A stretch of 64,000 bases of DNA. Origin: Bugulina stolonifera. Its lineage: Eukaryota > Bryozoa > Gymnolaemata > Cheilostomatida > Bugulidae. The translations under genes and the position numbers were made by a program. Each line of letters starts with the position of its first letter. The stretch's first letter is position 1. This document shows, one piece after another, positions 41,101 to 52,500 of the stretch. The stretch spans positions 8,877,501 through 8,941,500 of the forward strand of contig OW285196.1 in NCBI GenBank assembly GCA_935421135.1, in the 5' to 3' direction. The notes under the pieces are model-generated. The model saw nothing but the letters and a program-made list of their open reading frames with translations. It was not told where the DNA came from and did no database searches.

Positions 41101-44100
41101 TAAAGCCAAGTTCACTGCATGATGAATTCACTGCGATACCGGTAGAGACTTTGTGCTTAGTACAAATTATTATTATGATGAGTATTTTCCAGTTCTATTC
41201 ACACTTGTAGTTAAAAGGTTTAGACAAAGCAATGACTGACAGAATGGAGGAGAGTAAGTCTACCTTGAAGATTGTGGAACCCTGCGCTGATCATATGAAG
41301 AATGTTCTAGACTCTATCCCTGATGTCAAACTTTCATACAGCTATTACAATAGGAATACAGAGCCAGAACTTATTACTAGAGCCCAAGACAACATTGAGA
41401 AATTTGAAAATCTGAATAAGTCTGTTGACTCATTGCCTATTGGTAAGACGATTATGTTTATTTTATCAATTGCTGGGTTCAGTTGTTCAACTTGATAGAA
41501 TTAGACTCGGCTAAAGTGCATGTTTATCTGCATGAGTTGATTTATCTTATTGCAGGAGCAATTTGATAAAAAAGATTCAATAGGACAAGATGAGCACCAT
41601 AAACTCATCAGACCTTTGTGTGCTGTGTAGTCTCTTTGAACCAACAATACATGAAGACAACCATGCTCTTCGGGATAGATTTTGGGAGAGGATTTAGCAA
41701 TAAAGGGGAGAGGAGGACATGTACATGTAGATTTTGGGCGAAGCATTAAAATTTTTGTTGAAAATTTTCAAATATTTTGCAAAATTAGGGATGGGGTGAA
41801 TGTGGAATTGGCCTGCATGACCTTTTTTCAGTAGCTATATGAGGCGGACTCTGATTATTGGAAATGAGGCTCAATGTAAGAAAGCGAAGTTACAATATTC
41901 GTGGCCATATTCCGCGTACCCGCTCACATGTGTCTCAGCTCCTTTTAATAGAGATGTTCACATTGCATGCTGCATTGCTGTTTAGTGTTGAGTGATCTTG
42001 AGGTCGGAGACTATGTGCGTCTCGTAACTCTAAAAGAGGCTGAGCTAGCAAGACAAAATCGTTATTCGTACATGATAGAAATGCCTTCTCAGAAGACACT
42101 TGAACATCTCACGAGTAGCAAGGTGACGTATACAAGCATTGGGAGGTACAGAGGAGAGGGGTATTTCCAAGGCTGGTTAATGGTGAGATATGGTGCACTG
42201 TAATCATAATAGACACATACTACATATACATGAAGTTTGCTTATTCATGCTCGCCTATAACGTCTTCAATGCCTGACATTTCTAACACTGAATTGATGAC
42301 TTGCAGATGTCTAGATTTGTTCTTTTTAGTTTGCTACTTTATAGCAGCAGAGAGGTTTTACATGGAATAATCTTTCGCCAACCTACATGTATGTTTATTA
42401 TTAACATAAATAGGAGAATAATATCATACATATACATGTAGATGCAGTCAATAGGTAATAAGTAAACAAGTAGCATTTATTTAATTTTACATGCATGTAC
42501 ATGTGCAATCCAGCTAATGATCTTGATGATGTTATTTCCATCTTAGCAAGAAGCAATCTTCCCTGAACAGTTTGATTGGCGAGGGCCAAGAGGTATTCTT
42601 GTCAAATGTCAAAAGAAGGTGGACCTACCCTATGAAGGTGACAAGGTCAAGGTTAAATCTACAATCTCTGTGCCTCACTTTGGGTGGCATGGATTTAGAC
42701 ACAAGAGAAGGTACGGCAACCATAAGTCAAGTAGTTTATGGGGAATATGAAACTAAAACGCTCTGTATTATAGCATACGCTCTAGTCCCGCCTTACCGCT
42801 CAACTTTGATGGATTGATGCATCCTACCGAAAATTTTTCTGTTTTCATTCTCCATTTTATTTATTTTAGCGCCACTTCCTGTACATTTTATATTTTTTAA
42901 ATTAGCTGTGGTGTACTAAAAACTGTCAGATCCAGTAAATCTGAGAATGACCTTGAGGTGATAGTCAACTTTCCAGAGAATAGCTCTTGGAAAGGTCTGT
43001 ACAGTGAGATTGAACTCGGACCTTCTTGTGGAATGGCGGTAAGAATCTCTATCATTATGCAAAGCCTGATAGGTTACATCAACAGAGCCACATACTTGCA
43101 TACAGTGTAAACCTCACACACGCCTTTTTTACTTGACAAAAAATTATGTCCGCAGCACCTACATGTATACAGCTGGGCCAACCGGAAAAACTTGATGTAT
43201 GTACATCATGTACATGCAATAATGTTTTTTTGTTAGCCCATGCACATCTATTTTATATTTTAATGCTATTCGTTCAATTTTGAAATATCCCTCCACCCTT
43301 GTCTACATGCACAAATTGGCAAACAGTTTCATATGCGACATGCCTATTATTGTCATTTGGACGTATTATTACGTAAATCGTTATTAACGCTTACTGGTGT
43401 GTTTAATTTATCCAAGGCTGGAGACGAGGTGTGGGTGAGTAGATCTATTCCGGAACCTTCCCGAGGTTGGGCTGGTGTCAATGGAAGCAGTGTTGGTAAA
43501 GTAAAGAGTGTAGAAGGGGCTGAAGGTCAGGAAGAGGTCACTGTTGACTTTCCAGAATGCAAAGACTGGGTAGGATTAGCAACAGAACTAGAGTTAGTTA
43601 GAGATCCGAAGAAAGGAGACAAAGTTCAGGTATTTTTCAACGTAGGCCTACATGTACACTTTAGGGAGTCAAGTTGGTGCAGTTGCTGCAGATCATAGCT
43701 TACAGATACAAGTTAGTTTTGTAAATTCTTAAATAAAAGAGCTTTCCCGCAGCAACAATCCAGTACAGGAACTTTCTTTTGAATCAAGTAAAGGTAACTA
43801 CCATATCTGTTACTTGCAAGAACAAAAATGGTTAAGGTGAGAAATGGTGAGAAATTCGAGAATTGCCATAGTATTGTCATTTATATGCGGTTAAGCCTGC
43901 TTCATACTCAACCATTTAATATCCCACAGGTAAAGCTATCTGTGACTGAGCCGAAGCTAGGTTGGGGAGGAAGTAACCACGATGACGTCGGAGATCTTCG
44001 GGAGATCATCGAGCAGTACGACGCTTATGGTCAGTAGTTTCAATTGACATCTAAGCCGGCTTGGGTATAATACATGTAGTTGTAAACCAATGTCATTAAA

Positions 44101-44509
44101 AATTCAAATGTTGTAAAATTGCGAAGTGCTGTACATTTCACAATTTAACAAACTTAACAGTCCTTCACCAAAATTGTTGAACTAATATCTAAACACCAAC
44201 AGTGCTGCAAATCGAGTATATACAGTAGACCATTATCGTTATGTTGTAGGTCGTATTGGTAATGTCAAGTTTCCTGGAAAACCAGAGCATCCATTTCTAC
44301 TGGATGAGATAGAGCCAGTCCGATACCGAGCTCCCAGCTACGAGGACCCTTCTCACTCCACAATGGATATCGCACTACTACAATATGTCTTGGAACAACG
44401 TAATATGTTTAACTATTTCCACGCTGGTGATGATGATGACTATGAGGACCGAGTTTACTACGATAGTGACTACGACTATGATGATGATGATTATGACTAT
44501 GACTCATGA
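38192..44509 (+). CDS. R2: RING, coiled-coil, Mind-bomb/KEG-type repeat protein (intact)
   Basis: Twelve exons join to 674 codons without interruption: 38192-38365, 39108-39258, 39569-39769, 40012-40103, 40582-40689, 41211-41442, 41986-42182, 42547-42710, 42906-43038, 43417-43629, 43930-44029 and 44250-44509 (TGA). Residues 1-58 form a C3HC4 RING of TRIM style (LPCQHTACLPC). Residue ~60 onward has NGGFENLPDSL. About 109-175 is a basic, Ser-rich linker with KVSLMLAKGGFGSVPS. About 176-319 is charged and coiled-coil-like. From about 322 come four repeats with the pattern GD-V-V, then GW, then a hydrophobic FP-W-EIE block (for example GDEVWVSRSIPEPSRGW and LGWGGSNHDDVG). They resemble the SH3_15/HERC2-like repeats of Mind bomb and plant KEG. 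The tail (about 613-674) is Asp/Tyr-rich. I infer an E3 ligase whose repeats bind substrate. It is the best reference copy of the array. Confidence 0.9.
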
Positions 44510-44811
44510 TTTGATTGCATCTGCAGACTGAATCGGCCAAATCAGCCAATTATTGTGGAGCTTGCTTGTACAATAAGTGTGGCAACTTCTAACCTCTACA
44601 TACACTACTTGAATTTTAACAAAATAGTATCTGCAGATTAGATGCTTCACTACTTTTTATTTTATTCTCCAATAATTAGTGCTAAATTGAAATTATGTCA
44701 GATGCATGTGCTCATGTTTGAACTTTTATTATTATACACTTAATAATTATAGTAGTTAAATTCATCATACTGTAGCATGACTCACTGTGGTTTTAATTTT
44801 CTTTTTAATTG

Positions 44812-44822
44812 AATAAAATAAA
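44812..44822 (+). promoter_or_regulatory. overlapping poly(A) signals of R2
   Basis: Two overlapping AATAAA hexamers (44812 and 44817) occur about 305 bp after the R2 stop. Confidence 0.6.
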
Positions 44823-44900
44823 GTTTAATATGCGACTCAATCTTTCATCAGTTTGTATATACAATATAGTAAAGAACTAGGCAAGCTTTGTTTCACATTG

Positions 44901-45494
44901 CTATAATATTGTAATGGTTTCTGTGATTTGGTGCGGTCGTCCTTGGACGACTACCAACTCAGAATTGAAGTGCCTATGAGTGGTGCTAGGCCTTAGCATT
45001 ACATGAAAGATCGAGCGGTCTCAGTAGCCCAATAACTACCAGAGACGACCCATCTGGTCCCAAGTCTGACCTTCAGACTATACTTTGAAAGAGAGTGATC
45101 CGACCTAGTAGGCGGTTCGCTAAGCGAATGACCTGACAAAAGGAAGTGAAAGTCTCTGTATCAAGTATAGATGTGTCTTTATTGAAAGCCAAGTGAAGAC
45201 TGAGACAATGAACAGTGAAACAATGCCCTTTATATAGTATAAGGACTTCCGCCCGACGTAGTGTCGGGAAAAGACGACATAAGGTCGTCCGGAAGTTGCG
45301 CAACAACATGGCCGCTGGAAGCCCGACGGCCAACCCAAAATAGGTCGGGTTATACAAAAGTTGCTTATAATGGTCCAATTCATGTACAAAATGAATATCA
45401 AGTGATTCTGAGAGATCGGGCCTCTGTACATGGGTATAAAAGGCATTAAGAGACTTAGTAATAATCATACAAGTATATATTACAATAATATAGG
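44901..45494. mobile_element. CG-rich element, copy between R2 and R3
   Basis: It begins CTATAATATTGTAATGG, identical to the left end of the copy at 59796, and is nearly identical to that copy through about 45450. It carries CG-rich inverted motifs (GCCCGACG, GGTCGGG) and TATA-like segments (CTTTATATAGTATAAGG, GGGTATAAAAGGC). The right end ATTACAATAATATAG matches the inverse of the left end with one mismatch, which gives a length of about 594 bp. It has no coding capacity. It may be a non-autonomous DNA element, and a solo LTR (TGTAATGG...CA) is the alternative. Confidence 0.7.
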
Positions 45495-46552
45495 AGTTAC
45501 ATAAAATAGAATGCAAGCAGATACAACGTAGTTTATTCTTTAAAATATTGGAATATCTACATGTTTGAGCTCATTTGGTTTAACGTTATATTCACCAGTT
45601 ATATTCAACATACACCGACAAGGTGTTGACCCCAAAATTTGTCTGACAACGTGGAACTAGGTCATAGTTTTGCAATGCATAACTTTACAAGGATTCACAT
45701 CGCGATCTCAAAGCCTTTAGCATTCATGTATATTCCTTCCCCATAAATCTTACTAAACTAAATCTCTTGTAATGCGGAGGTTATTGAAGCATTTCATAGG
45801 CTCAGTAATATAACTTGCCAAATACACCAAATAAGTTTAATAACTTGAAGCCGTTATGCTCAATGGAGTCATACAGTGTGCTATTGTTATTGATTGTTGC
45901 AAAGGGAGATTTTGAAGGCTGGAATTATTTCTGGGAATTCCCAGCTTTAGTGAGCATTGTTTATTTACTCAACAGGGGAATTCCCTGATGTTTCAGCTAG
46001 TTATCCAACAGCTACATGTAGCTAGTTGGCTAGTAGGCCTATCAGGAGTCCAGTATAGTTGTGCTTATGTACATGGAGTATATACTGTGCATTTGGAAGT
46101 AAGGTAAGTGGAAACTGTGTTGCACTACTTACATGAACTATATGTGGATAACCAATCTTGGGGTTACAATGGTATCTGTGTAGGATTAATAAGAAATAAC
46201 ATAGGCATCCATTTTGTTGTACAGGTCAGGTTTTTTATTTTCTTCTAATAGAACTAGAAATACATTGTAGTAGAATTTTATCTGCTTTCTCACAGCTCAC
46301 TCCCTCATGCTATACATCTGTCCAGCCAGTAGGGAAGTATCTACAACTTCTCATATACAATAGTTAACATAATTATGATATGCCTGTTGTCCTTTCGTTC
46401 GATTTCTAGATTACAATTTGCAAACTTAAAAATGAAACTTGTTGTTATGACTTTCAGTTTGAGTTTATCCCACAGTTTCTTTCAATTGTCTTACTGCCTG
46501 ACTTGTCATCATATGCATGAATGTTATGGTATGTAGGTGGAGTAAAACCAAG

Positions 46553-49500
46553 ATGGCCTCTAATGCTCCGCTAGAAGACTCATTGCGCCACCTACTCAAA
46601 TGCAATGTCTGCCTGGAACAAGTTGATCTACTGAAGGCCCTCCCATGTCAGCACACAATATGTCTGACTTGTGTTAAACAACTGACTGTTAGAAGCAAGA
46701 GGTTTAAATGTACTATTTGCAAAAAGGTAAACATCCAAATACAAGCTTATATTTCCGACAAATCGTACACTGACCATTGATACTAGTACTCTAATAATAA
46801 ATGTAGCCATAAGTGTAAATTTTGGGTCGTAACGCACATGTGAAAAATTAATGCAGAGTCAATTTGTTACGCATTTCTATACAATTTATTTGTGCCTTTG
46901 CTCTGTCAACTTCTACTCCTTGGGAGCCGCTAGTGGTGATGACTCCTGTTGATTACGTAACAGTTTTAATTTATTTATATGATGTCATAAAATTCTAAAT
47001 AGTGAGATTTAGAAGTACATGTATGCATCAAAAAGTGTTAGTAATATAGAAGGGGTCAATGCATGCCAAGTGTATTTGTCTTGTAGGAGAACAGAGTACC
47101 AGATGGAGGGTTTGACCAGCTTCCAGACAGTCTTCTGACTAAACAGATCTCAGAACTCATCAAACAGAGAGGGGATGGAGACTCGTTAGACAACACTAAA
47201 CTAGCTACTACTGAAGAGACTGATGATCCAGGTAATCATATTGTTAGTGTAAGATAATCAATGTTTTGGCATCAAATACAACCATGCAGTATTAGTACTT
47301 CAGATGTCACCTTGATGATTTAACAATTCACTGTTTATACAGATGTTAGAAATGCAGAGGCTGCCAAGAGTCCAACTGTGGCGAAGGATGAAGAAGAAAA
47401 CTCTAAGTTAGCTTTGGCAGTGATAGGCGAGAATGACAAGGGCGACGACTCCGGAGCAGTAAAGAAGAAAGGTATATGTATATGTCATGGCTGTAACTAT
47501 CTAGGCGGCTGACCTGAACTTTTTGTCAACCAAAAGCAAAAATCAAGCTATTTTCTCAGTCATAGTTGGAAGGCGTTACTACCCTGCCTCTAGCATAACA
47601 TAAACATACTCTGATGAAAATTATGCTATTATGATGAATAATATACCAAAGGCTAGCTTTAGAACTGAGCCTTCACCCAACCTATACAATTTATAATAAG
47701 GGTGTTTCAGTACCCCACCCACTTGTTTTCTCTAATTTTTATTTGCCAAGGAAATAGACTATACTAATTACTCTACAATGAGTGACTTTGGCTGAGAGTA
47801 TCGTGACCATAGCAAATGTTATATTACCAGTTATTAAAACAAAAATAATGACTCCTGTCAATGACCCCTATTTATGTTGTGACAGTGCTAGCATTATTTT
47901 TGAAGATATTATTTTTGTAATGTTTGAGGGCATCAAAATGTCCTCAAACATTACAAGGCAGACAGGTAAGAGCAATATGTCTCAATATACAGTGTACACT
48001 GTACATATAGATGCCATGTACTAAATGGTCCATATTCTTCAGGATTTGGGGAACCTGGGATACCACTTTCCATCTCTATCCACCAACTAATTTCACATTA
48101 TTTCCCCTCTTATTCATGTGTGTACATGTACATTTGTAGGCCTATGTCATGTGAAGAACTACTGTAACAATGGTACTTCATGACCAAGCCAAACAGAGAA
48201 GCACTTTTTTGTAGTGTACTAATTTGCAGTTTACTTTACATCATTTTGTACTTTTGTACCATTATGTATTGCTCAAATATGCAGGTCAAACGCATCAACA
48301 TAGCAGTTTTGTGTGTGCATTTTCCAAAAATTTCCTGGGGGAAGACCCCCGGACCCCCTCCCACACCCTTCCCGTATCGCTACCGTAGCCAGTCCAACTC
48401 TGGCCGCCTCAACTTTTTCAATAAAGTTACCCCCCTGTATGTACATGTATATTATAATGGAGACGGTAGAGTGCATATAGTGGGTTCTATATAAAGTGAA
48501 TAGCAGCTACTGGGTTGGAAACTAACCGTTTGGTACATAGGATTTAATCACACTGCATCTCACTGTATCTTTTTTGTGTCCATAAGATAAGTAGTTACAA
48601 TGCATAGAATTGTATGCTGGTTAGCGGTAGACTATGTACATGTACATGTGCATAATCTCACATCTCCAGGAAACAACGGACAACTGCATCTAATCTGCAA
48701 GTATAATGATGTAGCGTTCAAATATCTACTTGTGCATATACCTGTTTAGGCCTATCAATGCGCATGATAGCGGTGGTTTTGCACATGAGGTAGGCCTATC
48801 CGAGAAAGGCCTTCATATTGCTATCCAAGTAGTAAAGATATTTATGTAGAATACAGGCTCAATTTAGTTTTATGCACCTTTTAGTACCTCCAGCAACTAT
48901 AATGGACATCTTGAAGAAGAATGACCTGTTGTTTAAAATGCCAGTTGTAGTATGGATGTTTTTTTTATAAAAAGCACGGATGAAACTTGGACCTCTAATG
49001 CTCAACCACCTTGAAATAGAAAGCAAGGTGCAAAATGTTTGTTTTTTAACTTACATCTAGTAGGAATTCCACTATCTGTGTTTGCTTCTTAGTCCCAAAA
49101 TAAAAGTCGTACACATAGCTCTGTACATATTGCTATACTCACCATGATTCATGGCGGTACTGTTTTTAACTTAAAGGTGGACTGTACTGAAAATTTCAGA
49201 ATGTTTGTCGCCAAATTAACTATGTTAGCATTACTTGATACCTATACAAACATATCTAAACTGTTTTAGTAGTAGCTAATAGATGCTAAACTGCAAAATA
49301 GTAACCCCAAAATTTCTAAAATAACCATAGTGATGTCAGCATTAGGAGTTATCTCCACCTAGTTATATGTCAATTCTCAAGACTTTTTCTTTGATTACCT
49401 CAACTCTGACACACTATATAGAAGCAATATTGAGTTCTCACAACTGTTTTATAAGAAATACAGTGTTCATTCAATAAAACAGATGCTAGCAATTATAGTA

Positions 49501-52500
49501 CTACGTTCTACATGTTCAACACACCAGTCTAATAAGTAGGCATGTTATTCATGAGATAAACAAGTAGCCTATTGACCAATCAAATTGCAAACTCAAAAGT
49601 CATTTGATAATTTTTTGCAACAAATTGTACTTTTTATTGTCTAGGAATATTAACTAGCATTTATTCTACATACCCATTTTTTTGTTTTGTGATATGCCTA
49701 GTACAACGAGGATAAAATCTCAATTAAAATTTTCTGTTTATAATAACACAATGCCTGGTCTGGCATTCACTCCCTGCAATGATGTATTTCACTAGTTTTA
49801 GCAGAGCTGGGTACCATGATGACATCATAGAGCCCAGCTGGTATTGTGCTAACTGGTTCAGCTGCTACTAAGCTTTCTAATGGTGCATTCAGTTTATAAC
49901 CTAAAAATTTCAGTACAGTCCACCTTTAACGTACAAGTGTACATGTTACTACAGAGGAAATTGATGTTTGGCGACTGAGGAGTGATCTGGAGGACTCAAA
50001 GTCAAAAGCTAATAGAAATTATGAGAAAGCAAAAGAGATGGTAAGCTATTTACACTAAGTTTGCGAAGATTCCTGCAATTGAAATTTATACAGAGTTCAC
50101 TGGTGCTGTCCATTATTCCTAGTTATTGATAACCGGCATTGTCATTGATGGTCTTTGGCTTAATTTTATTATCCGCATCCCATTGTATATAGCATGCTCT
50201 CGCAATGTTTAGGTGAAGCAGTGCAAAGAAGTTATTGAGAAGCTGCCGGAGAACACAGAGGCCACAAAGCAAGCCATTTTGGAGTTTGAAAAAGCAGAAC
50301 ACCAACGATATCAGGAGAAGGTAAAATATTTACATGCAATTCTGTACATTATTTATAGGACTCGTCTACTAAACAGTGTACAGGCCAGTACACTGACTGC
50401 AGGCATTATTGGTTGTGGAATTATCTGCACATGTCAGTTTAAGCATAGCTAATAGGGTGGGAATCCCCCATATGGTTATTAAATGTAAGGGAATTGTTTT
50501 CCTACTTGTGTACATTGCATTGTTTTGACCATTGAATCATTATTGTATGGTAACATTTAATAATATTATGCATGCACAGGAATGTGCTTAATAATGATTA
50601 GCAATAATATACATTATATTCGATATCAGTCAAGTTTGGTGCAGTAGTGGATAAATACGAGTCAGCCTTGTTCTTCGCCATGATTGGCACAGGATATTTT
50701 TTGTCTTTAACATAATATTATTCGTTGTCTGCTTAAACCACAAACAAGGACCAAAGACTAGCTAAAATACTACATTACTTTTTCAAATTGCAGACAAAAT
50801 ATTTGCTTGTTATAAATGTATAAAGAAGACGTATTGCCAAACTGAAGAACAAGGGTAGTAATTTAAAGATTTCTATCAAAGATTTTGACATATATTATAA
50901 TAATGATTATTGTACCCCAAGTAAATGTGACTATAATTAATTAGCATTTCCATAGTTGACCAGTGGAATAGTTGACCAGTGGAATAGTTGACCAGTGGAA
51001 TAGTTGACCAGTGGAATGGTAACATAATCTCTATTTAGTATGCTGTATGGGCTACTACACACTGTAGCAGCCACAGGTATTTATACCATGCAGGCTAGAT
51101 CAAAGTCCTTTATTAGACCTATGAACTGGGCAATACGTTGAATAGCTGGATAATGGGATTAGTCAATTATTGGTTCCTATAATTATTGGAATTCTCCACA
51201 AGGAAAGTCAGAGTAAAGTCTCCTTTTAGAAAGTAAGAGTAAACTTTGTAAAGAGAGAGTAGAAGTCAAGCAAAGCTTGGAATAAGCTTCAAAGTAAAAG
51301 TGGAGTAGCTATGCTCTATTGAAAAGTGGGATTAGAGTAAAATCCTTTTGTTTCACACAAAGCAAGAGTAGAAGTCAATAAGAAGTAGTGCACACCTGCT
51401 GCTAGGTGGAGATAACTCCTAATGCTGACATCACTATGGTTATTTCAGAAATTTTGGGGCTACCTTTTGCAGTCTAGCATCTATTAGCTACTACTAAAAC
51501 AGTTTAGATAAATTTGTAGAGGTATCAAGTAATACTAACATTGTTAGTTCGGTGAAAATAATTCTGAAACTTCCAATACAGTCCACCTTTAACTTGAGCG
51601 GAGTGAAATGACTCGTGTACCCTCACTGTACTCTCACTGTACCCTCACTGTACCCTCACTGCACCCTCACTGTACCCTCACTGTACCCTCACTGTACCCT
51701 CACTGTACTCTCACTGTAAATGACTTGTGTGGTTTCAACCTTGGTAGACCTCAACTGCATTCAGCACAGTTAGTAGATATTCGGCATATATTATACGGAG
51801 GCCCGGCATATATTATACGGAGGCCCGCAAATACAACACATGTACGTGTAGCTGCTACAGCTACTGTTCCATTGTTTAGAATTCACACTCAAACTTCTGA
51901 ATCTTGATTGTTACACAATGGACGTATCATATCTCTTTATTGAAGTGATTATAGCCCTAGTTCACTTTATAGGCTACATTAGTTTGCCCCATGGTGTTTG
52001 CTACCTCTAATACATGTACATATACAATAGTTCTATACATTTCAATTCAATATATAATTATACAGATAAGAAGGATGTACATATTGTAATAGTCCTGTTG
52101 CTATCAGCTGAACACAAATAATGGGGTGACTAAGGTGCTCTGTTACCTAGCAATGTCACATTCGCAAAAGATAAATTGAATTGCATAGAACTTTGTACAT
52201 AGCACTAGGAATGGGGTTTGAGGCCAGCAACGATCGTAATCTGACAGATTGCAAGATAAAGCATGGTGTTGTACAGATGTTAACAAGGGAACTTTATGTT
52301 ATGGTAATATTTCTAACAGGGGATAGTATTTGATTAGCCAGTGCGTTGGTACTGTAGTATTGGAGGCAGGTCAAATGATATGAGATTTATTGCTTCATTG
52401 CTCAATGGGAGGCAATTTCAATCACACAACATGATTTAAACTTGATTGTGTGCACATTAATGCACTTACATGTATGTGCGGCTTGTACTAGCACATGGCC

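Larger units (their letters stand above)
44510..46552. other. R2 3' UTR and spacer to R3
   Basis: The left 0.3 kb is the R2 3' UTR. The CG-rich element at 44901-45494 lies in the middle. The remainder, to the R3 start, is AT-rich with no gene-like frame. Frames on the minus strand at 45073-45516 are translations of the mobile element. Confidence 0.55.

Noticed and set aside
45073..45516. Minus-strand open frames of 147 and 108 codons, repeated at 59944-60317
   Set aside because: They lie wholly inside the CG-rich mobile element. Overlapping frames in two registers match between copies only because the DNA is repeated, and no family is recognisable.
48180..48494. 104-codon frame with a Pro-rich segment
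   Set aside because: It spans a G/C-rich repeat in an R3 intron, and the opposite strand is open too.
50953..51825. CRISPR-like array
   Set aside because: The units are directly adjacent without unique spacers, and the setting is a eukaryotic intron.
51608..51907. 99-codon open frame starting MTRVPSLYSHC
   Set aside because: It is created by the 11-bp minisatellite, has no splice context and lies in an R3 intron.
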